NCBI GenBank assembly: GCA_963841995.1 | Contig: CAWJEX010000018.1 | Coordinates: 1-64,000 of the forward strand | DNA from: DATDPM01 sp963841995 | GTDB lineage: Bacteria > Pseudomonadota > Alphaproteobacteria > DATDPM01 | Direction of reading: 5' to 3' | Length of the DNA stretch: 64,000 bases | In this document: positions 53,252 through 62,441 of the stretch, one piece after another | Layout of the letters: each line of letters starts with the position of its first letter | Numbering within the stretch: the first letter of the stretch is position 1 | Program-made: the position numbers and the translations under genes | Notes under the pieces: generated by a model | The model's input: only the letters and a program-made list of their open reading frames with translations | What the model was told of the DNA's origin: nothing | The model's database searches: none

Positions 53252-53359
53252 CCCTTCGTGCGAAGAACGTGGCGATCCCGCCAGAAACCCTTCGTGGGAA
53301 GGACGTGGCGATCCCGCCAGAAAACCCTCGTGGGAAGGACGTGGCGATCCCGCCACGGG
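53252..53359. repeat. Three 36-bp tandem repeats upstream of the glycosyltransferase
   Basis: Units 53252–53287, 53288–53323 and 53324–53359 each contain GTGGCGATCCCGCCA and CTTCGTG or CTCGTG. Each unit is 12 codons, so frames stay open on both strands (reading AIPPETLRGKDV-like on the plus strand). They are placed in the 5' leader of the glycosyltransferase. The sequence from 53360 to 53820 holds no other supported feature. Confidence 0.8.
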
Positions 53360-53820
53360 CAACACACGGCGAACCGCCCTTCGCCCGCAGGACAGCGGTT
53401 CTTCCAACCGAACTGGCTGTGTTTGCCGGCTTCACATCGCCCCCCAGGCCCAGCTTCCTAGACCTGCGTCAGCCCGTCTGCCCCCGGCGCCCTTTGGCCC
53501 ATTCGATGCTGGCCCAATTCGAGACGCCGGCCCAAAGCGAGACGCAAGAAATCACCCAGGAACGGGCAATGCAAGATATGAACCAAGTTGGCGGCATCTT
53601 TTGGCCACGGCGGATTCGCCGGGGAATCCGGGGGAATCTGAGAGACGTCCGGAGGCTCGCCCGGGATCGGGCGGCTGCGGCACTTGGGGCTGCAAGGATA
53701 GAGGCAAGATCTGCCTATTTTTCAGGCATTTGACGCAACGCCTGACTGGAAAAACCTCTGGTGGTTTAACGTAAAATATCCTGTTTACATTCCTGCGGCG
53801 CATAGATCACGGCTACTAAT

Positions 53821-54702
53821 ATGCTGAATTCTATGGAGCAGTCAGGAAAAAGGTTCTGGATCGCGGTGGGGCTTTGGGCAAGTACGCTCGTCACCGTATT
53901 GGGGTGTGCTCTCTACGCCTTTGTCGAACACAGTCCCTATTTCGGTGCCCTGTACTCGGTCGTTGGGTTAGTGGGTCTTATTTATATGACGGTCCATCTC
54001 AAAGGCAAAAGATTGGGAAAAACTCACGCAACCTCTGCTGTCCTCGTTCTCACTTGGGCATTTATTGGTTACGTGATTTGGGATAACTACAATCAGAAGC
54101 CGACGACACCACCACCAACGACACCAATCAATCAACCCCCGTCCGTCGACGAAATAGCAAAAATAACTGCGCCATTTCAGACTGAAATTGCGTCTCTAAA
54201 GCACCAATTAGAGACCGCAAGACAAATGCCAGCTACGCCTGCCCAAGCGACCCCAGCCCACAGTGGGAGTCCAATTACTTGGGATGACAACTTCAATTGG
54301 GGCGCTATTGGCGGCGGGACGGCGGCATTAATGAGTTTTGTTTTTATTCGCGGAAAAAATATCAGTACGTCAGCAGTGGAAATAAAGGACGACTCTCTTT
54401 CATCAGAACTTACCGGACGTAAGCTGCCGCTGATGGTCAACGTTGCAAATGTGGGAGCAACCCCGATAGCGCAAATAAACCCGATTCCTCCCGGCGCAAC
54501 TGTTGACTTGATTGTCGAATGGAATCCGGGAAACCCAATTAAAGATTTTGTCAGTCAATGGGGGAAAATGCATTTTGAGGTCTCGTATGACGAGACCGCA
54601 TACGAGAAATCTTACGACGAAAATTACATCCATCAAAAAGCCGTTAGCGAGTTCCCTGGAGCCGGATTCGGGCCGCACGTCACCACGAAAGATGGCAAAT
54701 GA
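53821..54702 (+). CDS. Membrane protein of unknown function
   Basis: A 293-residue protein with lower GC than its neighbours. Three membrane segments are near the N-terminus (IAVGLWASTLVTVLGCALYA, SVVGLVGLIYMTVHL, SAVLVLTWAFIGYVIWD). A Pro/Thr-rich linker TTPPPTTPINQPP follows, then a short coiled coil (EIASLKHQLETARQMP). One further hydrophobic segment (GGGTAALMSFVFI) and a beta-rich C-terminal domain complete it. Similar hypothetical proteins occur scattered in Bradyrhizobium. The base composition suggests transfer. ATG 53836 is an alternative start. Confidence 0.7.
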   Translation: MLNSMEQSGKRFWIAVGLWASTLVTVLGCALYAFVEHSPYFGALYSVVGLVGLIYMTVHLKGKRLGKTHATSAVLVLTWAFIGYVIWDNYNQKPTTPPPTTPINQPPSVDEIAKITAPFQTEIASLKHQLETARQMPATPAQATPAHSGSPITWDDNFNWGAIGGGTAALMSFVFIRGKNISTSAVEIKDDSLSSELTGRKLPLMVNVANVGATPIAQINPIPPGATVDLIVEWNPGNPIKDFVSQWGKMHFEVSYDETAYEKSYDENYIHQKAVSEFPGAGFGPHVTTKDGK

Positions 54703-54773
54703 CTTCCTGCAAAACGGATTATTGAATCGCAAAACTCGCCGGCCCGAAGCGTTGGGTTTCCAGCAATTCCGAT

Positions 54774-55634
54774 TTACCGCGACGCCCGTTCGAGATCGAG
54801 CGATCTCGCATCGGCCGCGCTCAACGGAAGCCGCCAGCCGGCGGTTTGCGCGAAGGCATTGGACATGAAACCCGCCGCGACCGCGACGAAGGCGAGATTG
54901 ATGAAATTTCCGATCAGCGAGAACACGGTGAAGGTCAAGAGTCCGCCGCCCTGATTCATCGCCACGGTGAACGCCAGGGCGTCGGCGAGGCGCGGAATCA
55001 AAAAGATCACGGTGAGCGAGAAAATGCCCGCGAATATCCGCCAGCCATTACCGCCGGTCAGCCGCCACGAGCGCGTCAGAATATCGCCGGGGATATCGAC
55101 CGCGGCGAGCGGCGCGAAAAACGACAGCCTCACTTGGATGGCAAAGAGCACGATCGCCAGCAACACGCTGCCGGCGTCGGCCCAAGCCAGATCGGAAACA
55201 GCGGCTCCGGATGCAAGAGCCTCGAGAATGGGCTGGATGAGAAAGGTGATCGCGGCGACCATGGCGGCAATGGGAATGCTGAAAAGCAGGAAGCGCAATT
55301 CACGGCCGCCAAATTGGAGCGTGCTGGTATTGGTCACCCTTTCGCCGAAGATCACATGCCGGTGCCAGCCGACGGCAAAGGCGGTGCCGCCGGCAATGTA
55401 AGGAATGGTTCCGACGATATTGGCAACCATGTCCGCACGTTCCGGATATCCCGATACGGCGGCAAAATAGCCGCCCGCAACACCGGCGGCATAGATCGCC
55501 ACCGTCCAAATCCAGGCGCCGGCAAAGAACGTGTTGAAGTCGGCGAAGACCGCAAGCAGGCTGGCCTTGAGCGCAGCCCATACATGGATCCGCAGACCGG
55601 CCGGCCGCGCCGCGCCGCTTTCCCCCATGGCCAT
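54774..55634 (-). CDS. Polytopic inner-membrane protein of unknown function
   Basis: A 286-residue protein with about six hydrophobic segments, including FFAGAWIWTVAIYAAGVAGG, FLLFSIPIAAMVAAITFLIQ, AGSVLLAIVLFAIQVRLSFF and IFAGIFSLTVIFLIPRLADA. No transporter signature is recognised. The start (55634, or the ATG two codons later) directly abuts the palindromic repeat copy 2, the same arrangement as murA with copy 1. Confidence 0.7.
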   Translation of the reverse strand: MAMGESGAARPAGLRIHVWAALKASLLAVFADFNTFFAGAWIWTVAIYAAGVAGGYFAAVSGYPERADMVANIVGTIPYIAGGTAFAVGWHRHVIFGERVTNTSTLQFGGRELRFLLFSIPIAAMVAAITFLIQPILEALASGAAVSDLAWADAGSVLLAIVLFAIQVRLSFFAPLAAVDIPGDILTRSWRLTGGNGWRIFAGIFSLTVIFLIPRLADALAFTVAMNQGGGLLTFTVFSLIGNFINLAFVAVAAGFMSNAFAQTAGWRLPLSAADARSLDLERASR

Positions 55635-55638
55635 TTCT

Positions 55639-55950
55639 AGAGCATGATCTTGTCACTTCGAATCGGCTGCGTTGCGCCTTTGGTGCGGCGATCCGCTAGG
55701 CGCGCCGCGAAGGGCGATGCGGGGCATCGGCCCAGCGCGCTTTGCACGCAAACGTTTGCCGGCAAAGCCGGCGGGGCGGGCGCAACGCCGCGGGCGCCCG
55801 CCAAGGCACAACCCAAAGGGCCCGGGTCTTTTGCCGCCGCGGGTTCGTCGAAGCGCTTGCCCGTAGTCCCGCTACGCGCTACGCGCTTCTCCTGCCCGCG
55901 GCGCAAAATACCTCCGGCGCAGACGGTTCCAACTGACAAGATCATGCTCT
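55639..55950. repeat. 312-bp palindromic-ended repeat, copy 2
   Basis: The ends are AGAGCATGATCTTGTCACTT (55639) and AAGATCATGCTCT (to 55950), inverted relative to copy 1. Both strands keep a 102-codon frame with MILSV at the start and DKIML at the end. Its left edge is 5 bp from the start codon of the membrane-protein gene at 55634, so the leader of that gene is the repeat itself. Confidence 0.85.
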
Positions 55951-56002
55951 AAGCCCCCCTGTTCCGGCGATCAGGCGATCTTACGGGGTGGAGAATAGCA
56001 CG

Positions 56003-56038
56003 AAGCCCGCCGCGACGTTGAGGCGTCCCGGCGGGCTC
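56003..56038 (-). terminator. GC-rich hairpin after the PEP-CTERM 3 gene
   Basis: GAGCCCGCCG and CGGCGGGCTTC (minus strand) form a strong stem 41 bp beyond the stop at 56079. The U-run is poor, so its strength as a terminator is uncertain. Confidence 0.4.
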
Positions 56039-56078
56039 CGATGGGGGAGGAATTTACGCTACGGCTTCTTTGCTTAGG

Positions 56079-56903
56079 CTACTGCTTGTCGCGGCGGCGG
56101 AAGGCGCCGAATGCCGCCAGACCTGTGGCCAGCAGCGCGATCGAGCCGGGCTCGGGAACGACGGCGGGCGGGTCGGTGATGTCGAACGTGAAGGTTCCGT
56201 CCATCGAGCCGCTGGCGAACGTCGTGTTGCTGGACGAAATGTTCGTCTTGTTCTTCAAGCTGATCGTATAAGTGTCACCGGCGATCAGCGACTGGACGAA
56301 GGTTCCGTTTTGGGTTGGGTTGGCGCCGTAAGTAAAGTTGAGAATGTCGTTGTCGGTGACGCTGCTCGTGTCATCGGTCCATAAGATATTCCATCCCCAC
56401 AGGCCCATGAGGTTGCCGGTGCCGGTGACGTCGAAGTCCATGGTGAAGGTGCCGTCGCCATTCGCCAGGAATGTATACGTCCAGTCCGGCCCGCCATTAT
56501 TGAGCGCGGCAAGTTCTTCGGTGTCCTTGGCGCCGGTCGTACCCGGCGTCGTCGTCCAGCCGTAGTCGCTGAAGCTGATAGTGCCGGAATTGCCGCCGGC
56601 GCCCCAACTCGCCGAGCCGTTGCCGGTCACCGTCAGCGATGTCCCGGTGGTCGGATTGGTGATGGTCGCGTTCGCGCCGATGCTCAGCGGGCTCAACAGC
56701 GTGCCCCAGGCTGCGCTGCTCGTATTCGTCGTATAGAAGGCCGAGTTGCTGCAGGGGTTAGTCTTGGTCGGGCAGTCGAGTTGCGCCATCCCGGTGAGCG
56801 ACATGGAAGCGCTGATCGGCGTCGCGAAACCCTGCGACGACACAAAGACGACCGCGCATAAAGTGGCCGCGCATCCGGCCAAGATTCGGTTCAAGCTTCT
56901 CAT
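56079..56903 (-). CDS. PEP-CTERM sorting-domain protein 3
   Basis: A 274-residue exported protein. The signal peptide is about 1–28 (RILAGCAATLCAVVFVSSQG, FA). The mature part is Thr/Ser/Gly/Asn-rich with a beta-sandwich look (FTMDFDVTGTGNLMGLWGW, TYTISLKNKTN). The C-terminal sorting signal is VVPEPGSIALLATGLAAFGA then FRRRDKQ. The ATG at 56903 is chosen because the signal peptide begins there; the frame runs open to 57407 through repeat sequence. It is intact, unlike two of the other PEP-CTERM genes here. Confidence 0.88.
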   Translation of the reverse strand: MRSLNRILAGCAATLCAVVFVSSQGFATPISASMSLTGMAQLDCPTKTNPCSNSAFYTTNTSSAAWGTLLSPLSIGANATITNPTTGTSLTVTGNGSASWGAGGNSGTISFSDYGWTTTPGTTGAKDTEELAALNNGGPDWTYTFLANGDGTFTMDFDVTGTGNLMGLWGWNILWTDDTSSVTDNDILNFTYGANPTQNGTFVQSLIAGDTYTISLKNKTNISSSNTTFASGSMDGTFTFDITDPPAVVPEPGSIALLATGLAAFGAFRRRDKQ

Positions 56904-57098
56904 GGCTTTTAACCTTAACAAGTGAAACCAATGGGTTAGAGGCAATATACGATGCAAGCGCCGTGCCCTCATATGCTTAATTTTCGGACCCTTAAGCACC
57001 TGCCAGCCAACGGCGTTTTTTTGCACTGTGGCACGCGACCGATTCAAAAGTGTAATTCTGTAAAAATCTCCGACAGGAGGATAATTCACAAGACTTGC

Positions 57099-57166
57099 AG
57101 CGCGCCTGGCGGATCGCCGCGCCAACGGCGCAACGCAGCCGATTCGAACCGACAAGATCATGCTCT
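57099..57166. repeat. Partial third copy of the palindromic-ended repeat
   Basis: AGCGCGCCTGGCGGATCGCC… to …GACAAGATCATGCTCT matches the last 70 bp of copy 1. Only one end is present, so the element is truncated. It lies in the gap between the PEP-CTERM 3 gene and the 14-bp array. Confidence 0.8.
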
Positions 57167-57349
57167 CGTGCGCACAAATTGGCCGCACAATTTGGGCGAT
57201 ACGAAATCGCCACGCCGCCGCTAATCGAAAATATCGCGCTAATCCGCCGCCGGCCGCAGCCGGGACGCTGTGGATTTTATCGGCTACAATCGCCCGCCGA
57301 TCGATCGCGCGAATTTGCGCTTCGCCGCGGCGCCGAAACGGTACGCGCC

Positions 57350-57433
57350 ATGAGGTAAACGCGATGACTTGTACGCCATGACCGGCGCGCCATGATCTAC
57401 GCGCCATGATCTACGCGCCATGATCTACGCGAA
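57350..57433 (+). repeat. 14-bp ATGA-containing tandem array running into a start codon
   Basis: Units start at 57350, 57364, 57378, 57392, 57406 and 57420, each beginning ATGA and most ending ACGCGCC. Because 14 is not a multiple of 3, successive ATGs fall in successive frames. The units at 57364–57406 each encode a five-residue mini-frame (MTCTP, MTGAP, MIYAP, MIYAP) whose TGA overlaps the next ATG. The last ATG (57420) starts the 197-codon gene. Confidence 0.85.
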
Positions 57434-58013
57434 CGACGCTGACAAGGTTTCGGTCCTGACGACTGTCTATAAGGATCTGCAGGAACAGATCCGCGACGAA
57501 ACCCGGGGAAACCAAATCACCGTGACGCTGGTCACGGCGTTTTTCGTGATCGCGGGATTCAGCCTTCAATACGACCTGACGGCGAAGCTGTCTTCCCACG
57601 CCAAGCTGCTGATCATCGCGTTCTGCGCCTTGGTTTCGATCCTGACCATCTGGTTCCTGCACAAAAACAATCTCCGGCTCCGCTTCGAAACCCGCTCCGT
57701 CGTCCGAATCGAAAAAATCCTGAGGCTCTACACGCCCCACATATTCGTGACGACGGATGAGCAGAAAAAGCACGACAAAGCCGTGCACAACGCCGAAAAT
57801 CTGAAAATGCCGGACCGAATCTACGACGAGGAGGCCGCGGGCTGGGCCGCCGATGGGGAGCGGCGATACGCCTTGCTGCACATGCTGGGCGTCTGCATCG
57901 GATTGGCCGCGGTGATTCTGTCGCTCTACATCGAATGCCCGCATTGCAGCAATGGCGAGAGCGGTTCCGGCAAACAGGGCGAAATGCAGATCAATGATTG
58001 GCGTCTGGGATAG
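57420..58013 (+). CDS. Membrane protein of unknown function behind an ATGA array
   Basis: A 197-residue protein. Two membrane segments lie at about 34–50 (TLVTAFFVIAGFSLQY) and 63–80 (LLIIAFCALVSILTIWFL), and a third at about 153–172 (LHMLGVCIGLAAVILSLYI). The loop between them is charged (RTRSVVRIEKILRLY-like). I do not recognise it. The start is the last ATG of the 14-bp array; no ordinary Shine–Dalgarno is present, so initiation may depend on coupling from the mini-frames. Confidence 0.65.
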   Translation: MIYANDADKVSVLTTVYKDLQEQIRDETRGNQITVTLVTAFFVIAGFSLQYDLTAKLSSHAKLLIIAFCALVSILTIWFLHKNNLRLRFETRSVVRIEKILRLYTPHIFVTTDEQKKHDKAVHNAENLKMPDRIYDEEAAGWAADGERRYALLHMLGVCIGLAAVILSLYIECPHCSNGESGSGKQGEMQINDWRLG

Positions 58014-58034
58014 CGGGCGACCGCTAACCGGGCG

Positions 58035-58505
58035 CTAATATGGAATTTTGTCCGGCTTGGCGATCCAGGCCGTGAGCACCGAAGCCGCTTCATCCGATAG
58101 AAGGCGCGCCATCGGCAGCATCGGCTGCTTGTTCGCGGAGTTCAGCAGCCGGTAAAGCAATTCATCGTCGAATCCCGCGGCGGCCGCCTCATGGCGGTTG
58201 GCGGCGAAATACAGCTTGTCGAGCCGCGCCCAATGGATGGCGGAAAGGCACATGGGGCAAGGCTCGCAGCTCGTATAGATCGTGCAGCTCGCCAAACTGA
58301 AAGTCTTCAAATCACCACAGGCGCGGCGAATCGCGACGATTTCGGCATGGGCGGTCGGATCGTTGACCGCCGTCACTTCATTGGTGCCTTCGGCGACGAT
58401 GCGGCCGTCCTTGACGATGACCGCGCCGAAGGGGCCGCCCGTGGGCTGGTCGAGCGCCGTTTTGGATAGCGCGATCGCCCGGCGCATATAGTCTTCGTCG
58501 CTCAC
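58035..58505 (-). CDS. Nucleoside deaminase (cytidine/guanine deaminase family)
   Basis: A 156-residue zinc deaminase. The HAE motif is in DPTAHAEIVAIRRACG, and the second zinc motif is TSCEPCPMCLSAIHWARLDK. GGPFGAVIVKDGRIVAEGTN is the substrate loop typical of guanine deaminases and relatives, more than of tRNA adenosine deaminase TadA, which has a different C-terminus. Substrate is probably guanine or a related nucleobase. Convergent with the neighbour at 57420. Confidence 0.88.
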   Translation of the reverse strand: MSDEDYMRRAIALSKTALDQPTGGPFGAVIVKDGRIVAEGTNEVTAVNDPTAHAEIVAIRRACGDLKTFSLASCTIYTSCEPCPMCLSAIHWARLDKLYFAANRHEAAAAGFDDELLYRLLNSANKQPMLPMARLLSDEAASVLTAWIAKPDKIPY

Positions 58506-58751
58506 GCCTTAGCAGCCTTTCCTTCCCGGTTAAACCGTTCAGCCGGTCAGGGCCGGTATGGTCAATTGCCCAGGGGATGTCAACGGATGATCGCCGGCGG
58601 CATGGAAGCCTCGGAATCCGCACCGCACCAGCGGAGCTGGCCACAATTTCGCCGGTAGGCAATTTCCCGGCTTTTCGCTTATGGTGGCCCCAGCTTTACC
58701 AACACGGGGCCTTGCGGGACTCCGGGCCAGCCATTCAGGGGCCAGCCAACC

Positions 58752-59735
58752 ATGCTCTCCGCCTATCGGGTCGAGAACCATCGGGTTACGCGCACCGAGT
58801 TGAAGCCGGGGATGCCGGTGCCGGACGGCACGGCGTGGCTCGATCTCTTTGCGCCGACCGCGGAAGAAGTTCATACGGTCGAAAACGCCCTCGATGTCGA
58901 TGTCCCCACCCCTGATGAAATGAAGGAAATCGAAGCTTCGAGCCGGCTGTATATCGAGGACGGGACGATGGTGATGACTGCGCTGGTGCTGGCCCAGGTC
59001 GAAATGGAGCGGCCGATGTGCTCCGCCATCACCTTCATGCCGTCGCACGGGAAACTGGTGACGCTGCGCTATTCCGACCCGCTGCCGTTTCGCGCCTTCA
59101 CCTCGCGCACGATGCATAAGCCGGGGCATAAGCCGGGCGGATTCGCCCAAGGCGAAGCGGTGCTGATGGGTTTGATGGACGCCATCATCGATCGCGGCGC
59201 GGATATTCTGGAGCGGATCGGCGACGAAGTGAACAATCTGTCGTTTCAGGTTTTCAGTGAAAGCGGCAATGGTCCACGCAACCGCGATCTCAAAGAACAA
59301 TTGCGCCGCGAGGGCTATCAGGGAGACATGATTGCGAAGGCGCGGGAAAGCCTGGTTTCGCTGGGCCGGATGCTGTCCTTCATCGCCCAGCGCATGGGCG
59401 CAAGCCTCTCCCCCGAATTGCGCGGGCACGTCGATACGCTGACCCACGACGCGGCGTCGCTTTCCGATCACGCGACGTTTCTCTCCGGCAAAGTCAATTT
59501 CCTGCTGGAGACCACGCTCGGTCTCATCAACGTCGAGCAGAACAACATCATCAAGATTTTTTCGGTGGCGGGCGTCGCACTGATGCCGCCGACCTTGATC
59601 GCGAGCGTTTACGGCATGAACTTCCGCGACATGCCGGAACTCGGATGGCCCCTCGGCTATCCGCTGGCGGTCATTCTCATGATCGTCTCGGCAATTCTGC
59701 CTTACATTTATTTCAAGCGGAAAGGGTGGTTGTAG
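58752..59735 (+). CDS. corA: CorA-family magnesium/cobalt transporter
   Basis: A 327-residue pentameric metal channel. The soluble N-terminal funnel (about 1–255) is acidic, with long helices at 130–250. Two membrane helices follow, IIKIFSVAGVALMPPTLIAS and PLAVILMIVSAILPYIYFK. The signature YGMNF at the end of the first helix is present in VYGMNFRDMPELGWPLGYP. The C-terminus is basic (KRKGWL). Normal length for the family. Confidence 0.93.
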   Translation: MLSAYRVENHRVTRTELKPGMPVPDGTAWLDLFAPTAEEVHTVENALDVDVPTPDEMKEIEASSRLYIEDGTMVMTALVLAQVEMERPMCSAITFMPSHGKLVTLRYSDPLPFRAFTSRTMHKPGHKPGGFAQGEAVLMGLMDAIIDRGADILERIGDEVNNLSFQVFSESGNGPRNRDLKEQLRREGYQGDMIAKARESLVSLGRMLSFIAQRMGASLSPELRGHVDTLTHDAASLSDHATFLSGKVNFLLETTLGLINVEQNNIIKIFSVAGVALMPPTLIASVYGMNFRDMPELGWPLGYPLAVILMIVSAILPYIYFKRKGWL

Positions 59736-59764
59736 GCGCGCTAGTTCCTAGCTTTCTTTCAGTT

Positions 59765-60590
59765 TTACCGCCGCTTTGTCCAACCAATAAACGCCAGTGA
59801 AGCGCCGAATAATGCCAGTGTGCCCGGCTCAGGAAGCGCGATGCCAGGAGTAACGTCCGCGCCGCTCGAATTTGCCTGGGCGATCGCCTCGAACAAATAA
59901 TCCTGCCCGTTATTGAGCTGCGCCGTGGCGGAGAACGTCTGCGACGGATCACGGCATCATTGCTGAAGGACGGGCCGCCGGTAATCTGCACATCGAGAAA
60001 ATCGACCGGAATGAATATATTTGAACCATCGTTCGAGAAGTATCCGAACTCGGCCAGGGCCTCGCTTGCCCACGACCCAACCGCATCGGAGGAGCCGCTC
60101 AGCGTTCCATCGATGGTCATCGAAAAGGTAACGGTAATGATGTTGCCAGGGTCGGTGTGTCCGGAACCTTGAAATTCAAAGAACGCAACACCCTTTTCCC
60201 GAGCCTTGCGAACTGTCGTTGGCACCGCCCAGATTGACGCTGCTCGATGCGTTGACGGGGCCGTTGCTGACGGTTGTATTGGCGGGGTTGAGAGCGTTGT
60301 TGTCGGCGGTGGACCCGGAGAAGTCGGCGTGACCCGTCGCGTTTCCAATCGATGCGTCGGCTGGCGTTGAGGTGAATGAAAGGACCGTATTTTGATTGTT
60401 GAGGTTGTCAGGACCCGCCTGAGCGAAGGTCGGGCTACTATCGGGAAGAAAAGCCAATGTGTAGCTGTCGTTCGTCGTGATCGAGGGGCTGGTGATGGAA
60501 ATATCGGCGTTGGTAATCGCGGTAGCGAATGCGGCGCTTGGCGCCAATGCCAAGAGAAGTCCACCGATGAGAATCGGCGAAAGACCTCAT
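59765..60590 (-). pseudogene. PEP-CTERM sorting-domain protein 4, with three frame changes
   Basis: From ATG 60590 the signal peptide reads MRSFA, then after one extra base ILIGGLLLALAPSAAFATAI. The exported part follows (SITTNDSYTLAFLPDSSPTF, NQNTVLSFTSTPADASIGN). A second extra base near 60205 restores KAREKGVAFFEFQGSG through GSNIFIPVDFLDVQITGG. Near 59950 another change restores DPSQTFSATAQLNNGQDYLF and the sorting signal ALPEPGTLALFGASLAFIGW with TKRR to TAA at 59765. Clearly a PEP-CTERM gene; not translatable as written. Confidence 0.8.
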
Positions 60591-60892
60591 CGTGCCATAA
60601 TGAGCCCCCTGTTCCCCAATCTAGTTTTTTTGCGTTAGCGACGAGTTTCGTGTTTCAAGAACATTATCGGTTTAGTGTTTCAAATATATTACAAGCGAAA
60701 ATTGTACCGCCCTTCAAAACCTCGGCATTGCCGCCTTTTCTGCGGGTCAGCGGCGTGAATCTGTAATGATTCTCGAAGTTATTTGGGGGGTCGGGCGGAC
60801 ACATCGGCGGTGATCGCCGCAGCATTTGCGCCGTCGGTCGCGCGGCTTAATTTGAACTCGAAGATAGGCGGGGAAAAACCAGCGCGGAAAGA

Positions 60893-61192
60893 TCAGCGTG
60901 GTGGCGAGCTGTAATTGGCGCCGTCGTAACTGATCAGCCGGTTTTCCTGGCCGGGTTCCGGCGTGGTGCGGCAATCGGGCACCGCCAGCGTGCGATAGCA
61001 ATAGATGACCGGGCCTGGTGTCGGATTTTCGGCGACCGCGACGCGATCGGCGACGATTTCGCTCCGGGATTGCTGGGCGCCATAGAGCGGATTGCCGCAC
61101 GCGGTCAGCATCGCCAAGAGGCCGGGCGTCAGCAACGCGCCGGGCGCGAGAAACCTCGTCAGAATCCGTAAGCGCCGGAATCGAATCGTCAT
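60893..61192 (-). CDS. Small lipoprotein of unknown function
   Basis: A 99-residue product with a lipoprotein signal: basic MTIRFRRLRILTR, hydrophobic FLAPGALLTPGL, then lipobox LAMLTAC with Cys about 33. The mature part has VIYCYRTLAVPDCRTTPEPG, with Cys residues that could pair. The start 61192 is the ATG just before the signal. The interval 60591–60892 upstream of PEP-CTERM 4 holds no supported gene. Confidence 0.7.
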   Translation of the reverse strand: MTIRFRRLRILTRFLAPGALLTPGLLAMLTACGNPLYGAQQSRSEIVADRVAVAENPTPGPVIYCYRTLAVPDCRTTPEPGQENRLISYDGANYSSPPR

Positions 61193-61322
61193 GGGCAAAA
61201 TACTATGACAAAAGCGCCGCCGCCGCCACGGCGTTGTGGTTAACCACGACATTCCGGTTAACCATGAATTTCCCCGCAATCTCCAGGGGATCTCCGGCGT
61301 CTGGCCGGAGCCGCGATTCCGC

Positions 61323-62441
61323 TTAGCGGTTGACGTCGACGACGACCCGGCCCTGGACCAGGCCGTCGAGGATTTTGCGGCCGATTTCGGGAACTTCGGC
61401 CAGCGGCACCACCGCCGTCATCGCATCGAGCAAATCCATCGGCAGGTCGGCGGCAAGCCGCGCCCACGCCTTTTCGCGCCGCGGCAACGGGCAATTGGTC
61501 GCTTCGATTCCGAGCAAATTGACCCCGCGAAGCAGGAACGGAATGATCGTCGTGTTGAGCTCGCGCCCGCCGACCAATCCGGTTGCGGCGATACTGCCGC
61601 CGTATTTGAGGCTGGCCAGAAGATTGGACAGCATCGGTCCGCCCACCGCATCGACGGCGCCGGCAAAACGCATGGGCAGCAGGGCCTTTTCCGACGGCGC
61701 TGCAAGTTTTTCGCGTTCGATGATCGTCGTGGCGCCGAGCTTTTTCAAATAGGGATGCGTGTCCGGCCGCCCGGTGAACGCCGCCACCTTGAAGCCGCGG
61801 GCGGCGAGCAAGGCAATCGCAATGCTCCCCACGCCGCCGCCGGAACCGGTCACGGCGATGTCGCCGGATTCGGGGGTCAGCCCATGATCTTCCAGCGCCA
61901 TCACCGCCAGCATCGCGGTCAATCCGGCCGTTCCGATCGCCATCGCCCGCAGCGGACTCAGTTCTTTGGGCAAGGCCACGAGCCAATCGCTCCGCGCCCG
62001 GGCGCGCTGGGCGAAGCCGCCCCAATAAAGTTCGCCCATGCGAAATCCGCTGACGATGGCAACATCGCCGGGTTTCCAGGATTTGTTCCCGGATTCCTCG
62101 ACCACACCGACGAGATCGACGCCCGGCACGTGGGGATAGCGCTTCACCACCGCGGCGCGGCCGTACATCGCGAGCCCGTCCTTGAAATTGACGGTGGAAT
62201 AGAGGACCCGCAGCGCCACATCCGCCCCGGGCGGCGCGTTGGCGCGCAAGGCGTCGTCGTCGACCTGCGTCAGACGCGGCGCAACGCCGCTGGTGCCGTT
62301 GGTGACGACGATGGCCGCGCACCTTGTAAGCGGCGGCAGATCGGGAGTTTTGGCAAGGTCCGATGCCGCTTTCGCGGGCTTCTTGGCGGGCTTCTCTCCC
62401 GCCGGCTTCGTTTTCTTCGTCGGTTTTTTCGTGCTGGTCAT
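61323..62441 (-). CDS. acuI: MDR-family NADPH:quinone/acryloyl-CoA reductase (YhdH/AcuI-like)
   Basis: A 372-residue medium-chain reductase without the structural zinc site. An extra Lys/Pro-rich N-terminal tail (about 1–35) is unusual. The catalytic domain has YSTVNFKDGLAMYGRAAVVK, YPHVPGVDLVGVVEES, FRMGELYWGGFAQRARARSD. The Rossmann motif is AVTGSGGGVGSIAIALLAAR, and AFTGRPDTHPYLKKLGAT suggests NADPH. AcuI reduces acryloyl-CoA to propionyl-CoA; other substrates are possible. The start overlaps the dihydroorotase stop by 4 nt, so the two are co-translated. Confidence 0.85.
   Translation of the reverse strand: MTSTKKPTKKTKPAGEKPAKKPAKAASDLAKTPDLPPLTRCAAIVVTNGTSGVAPRLTQVDDDALRANAPPGADVALRVLYSTVNFKDGLAMYGRAAVVKRYPHVPGVDLVGVVEESGNKSWKPGDVAIVSGFRMGELYWGGFAQRARARSDWLVALPKELSPLRAMAIGTAGLTAMLAVMALEDHGLTPESGDIAVTGSGGGVGSIAIALLAARGFKVAAFTGRPDTHPYLKKLGATTIIEREKLAAPSEKALLPMRFAGAVDAVGGPMLSNLLASLKYGGSIAATGLVGGRELNTTIIPFLLRGVNLLGIEATNCPLPRREKAWARLAADLPMDLLDAMTAVVPLAEVPEIGRKILDGLVQGRVVVDVNR

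Noticed and set aside
52693..53733. A 346-codon plus-strand frame over the glycosyltransferase start and the 36-bp repeats
   Set aside because: It is antisense to the glycosyltransferase and kept open partly by the 12-codon repeats. It has no domain resemblance.
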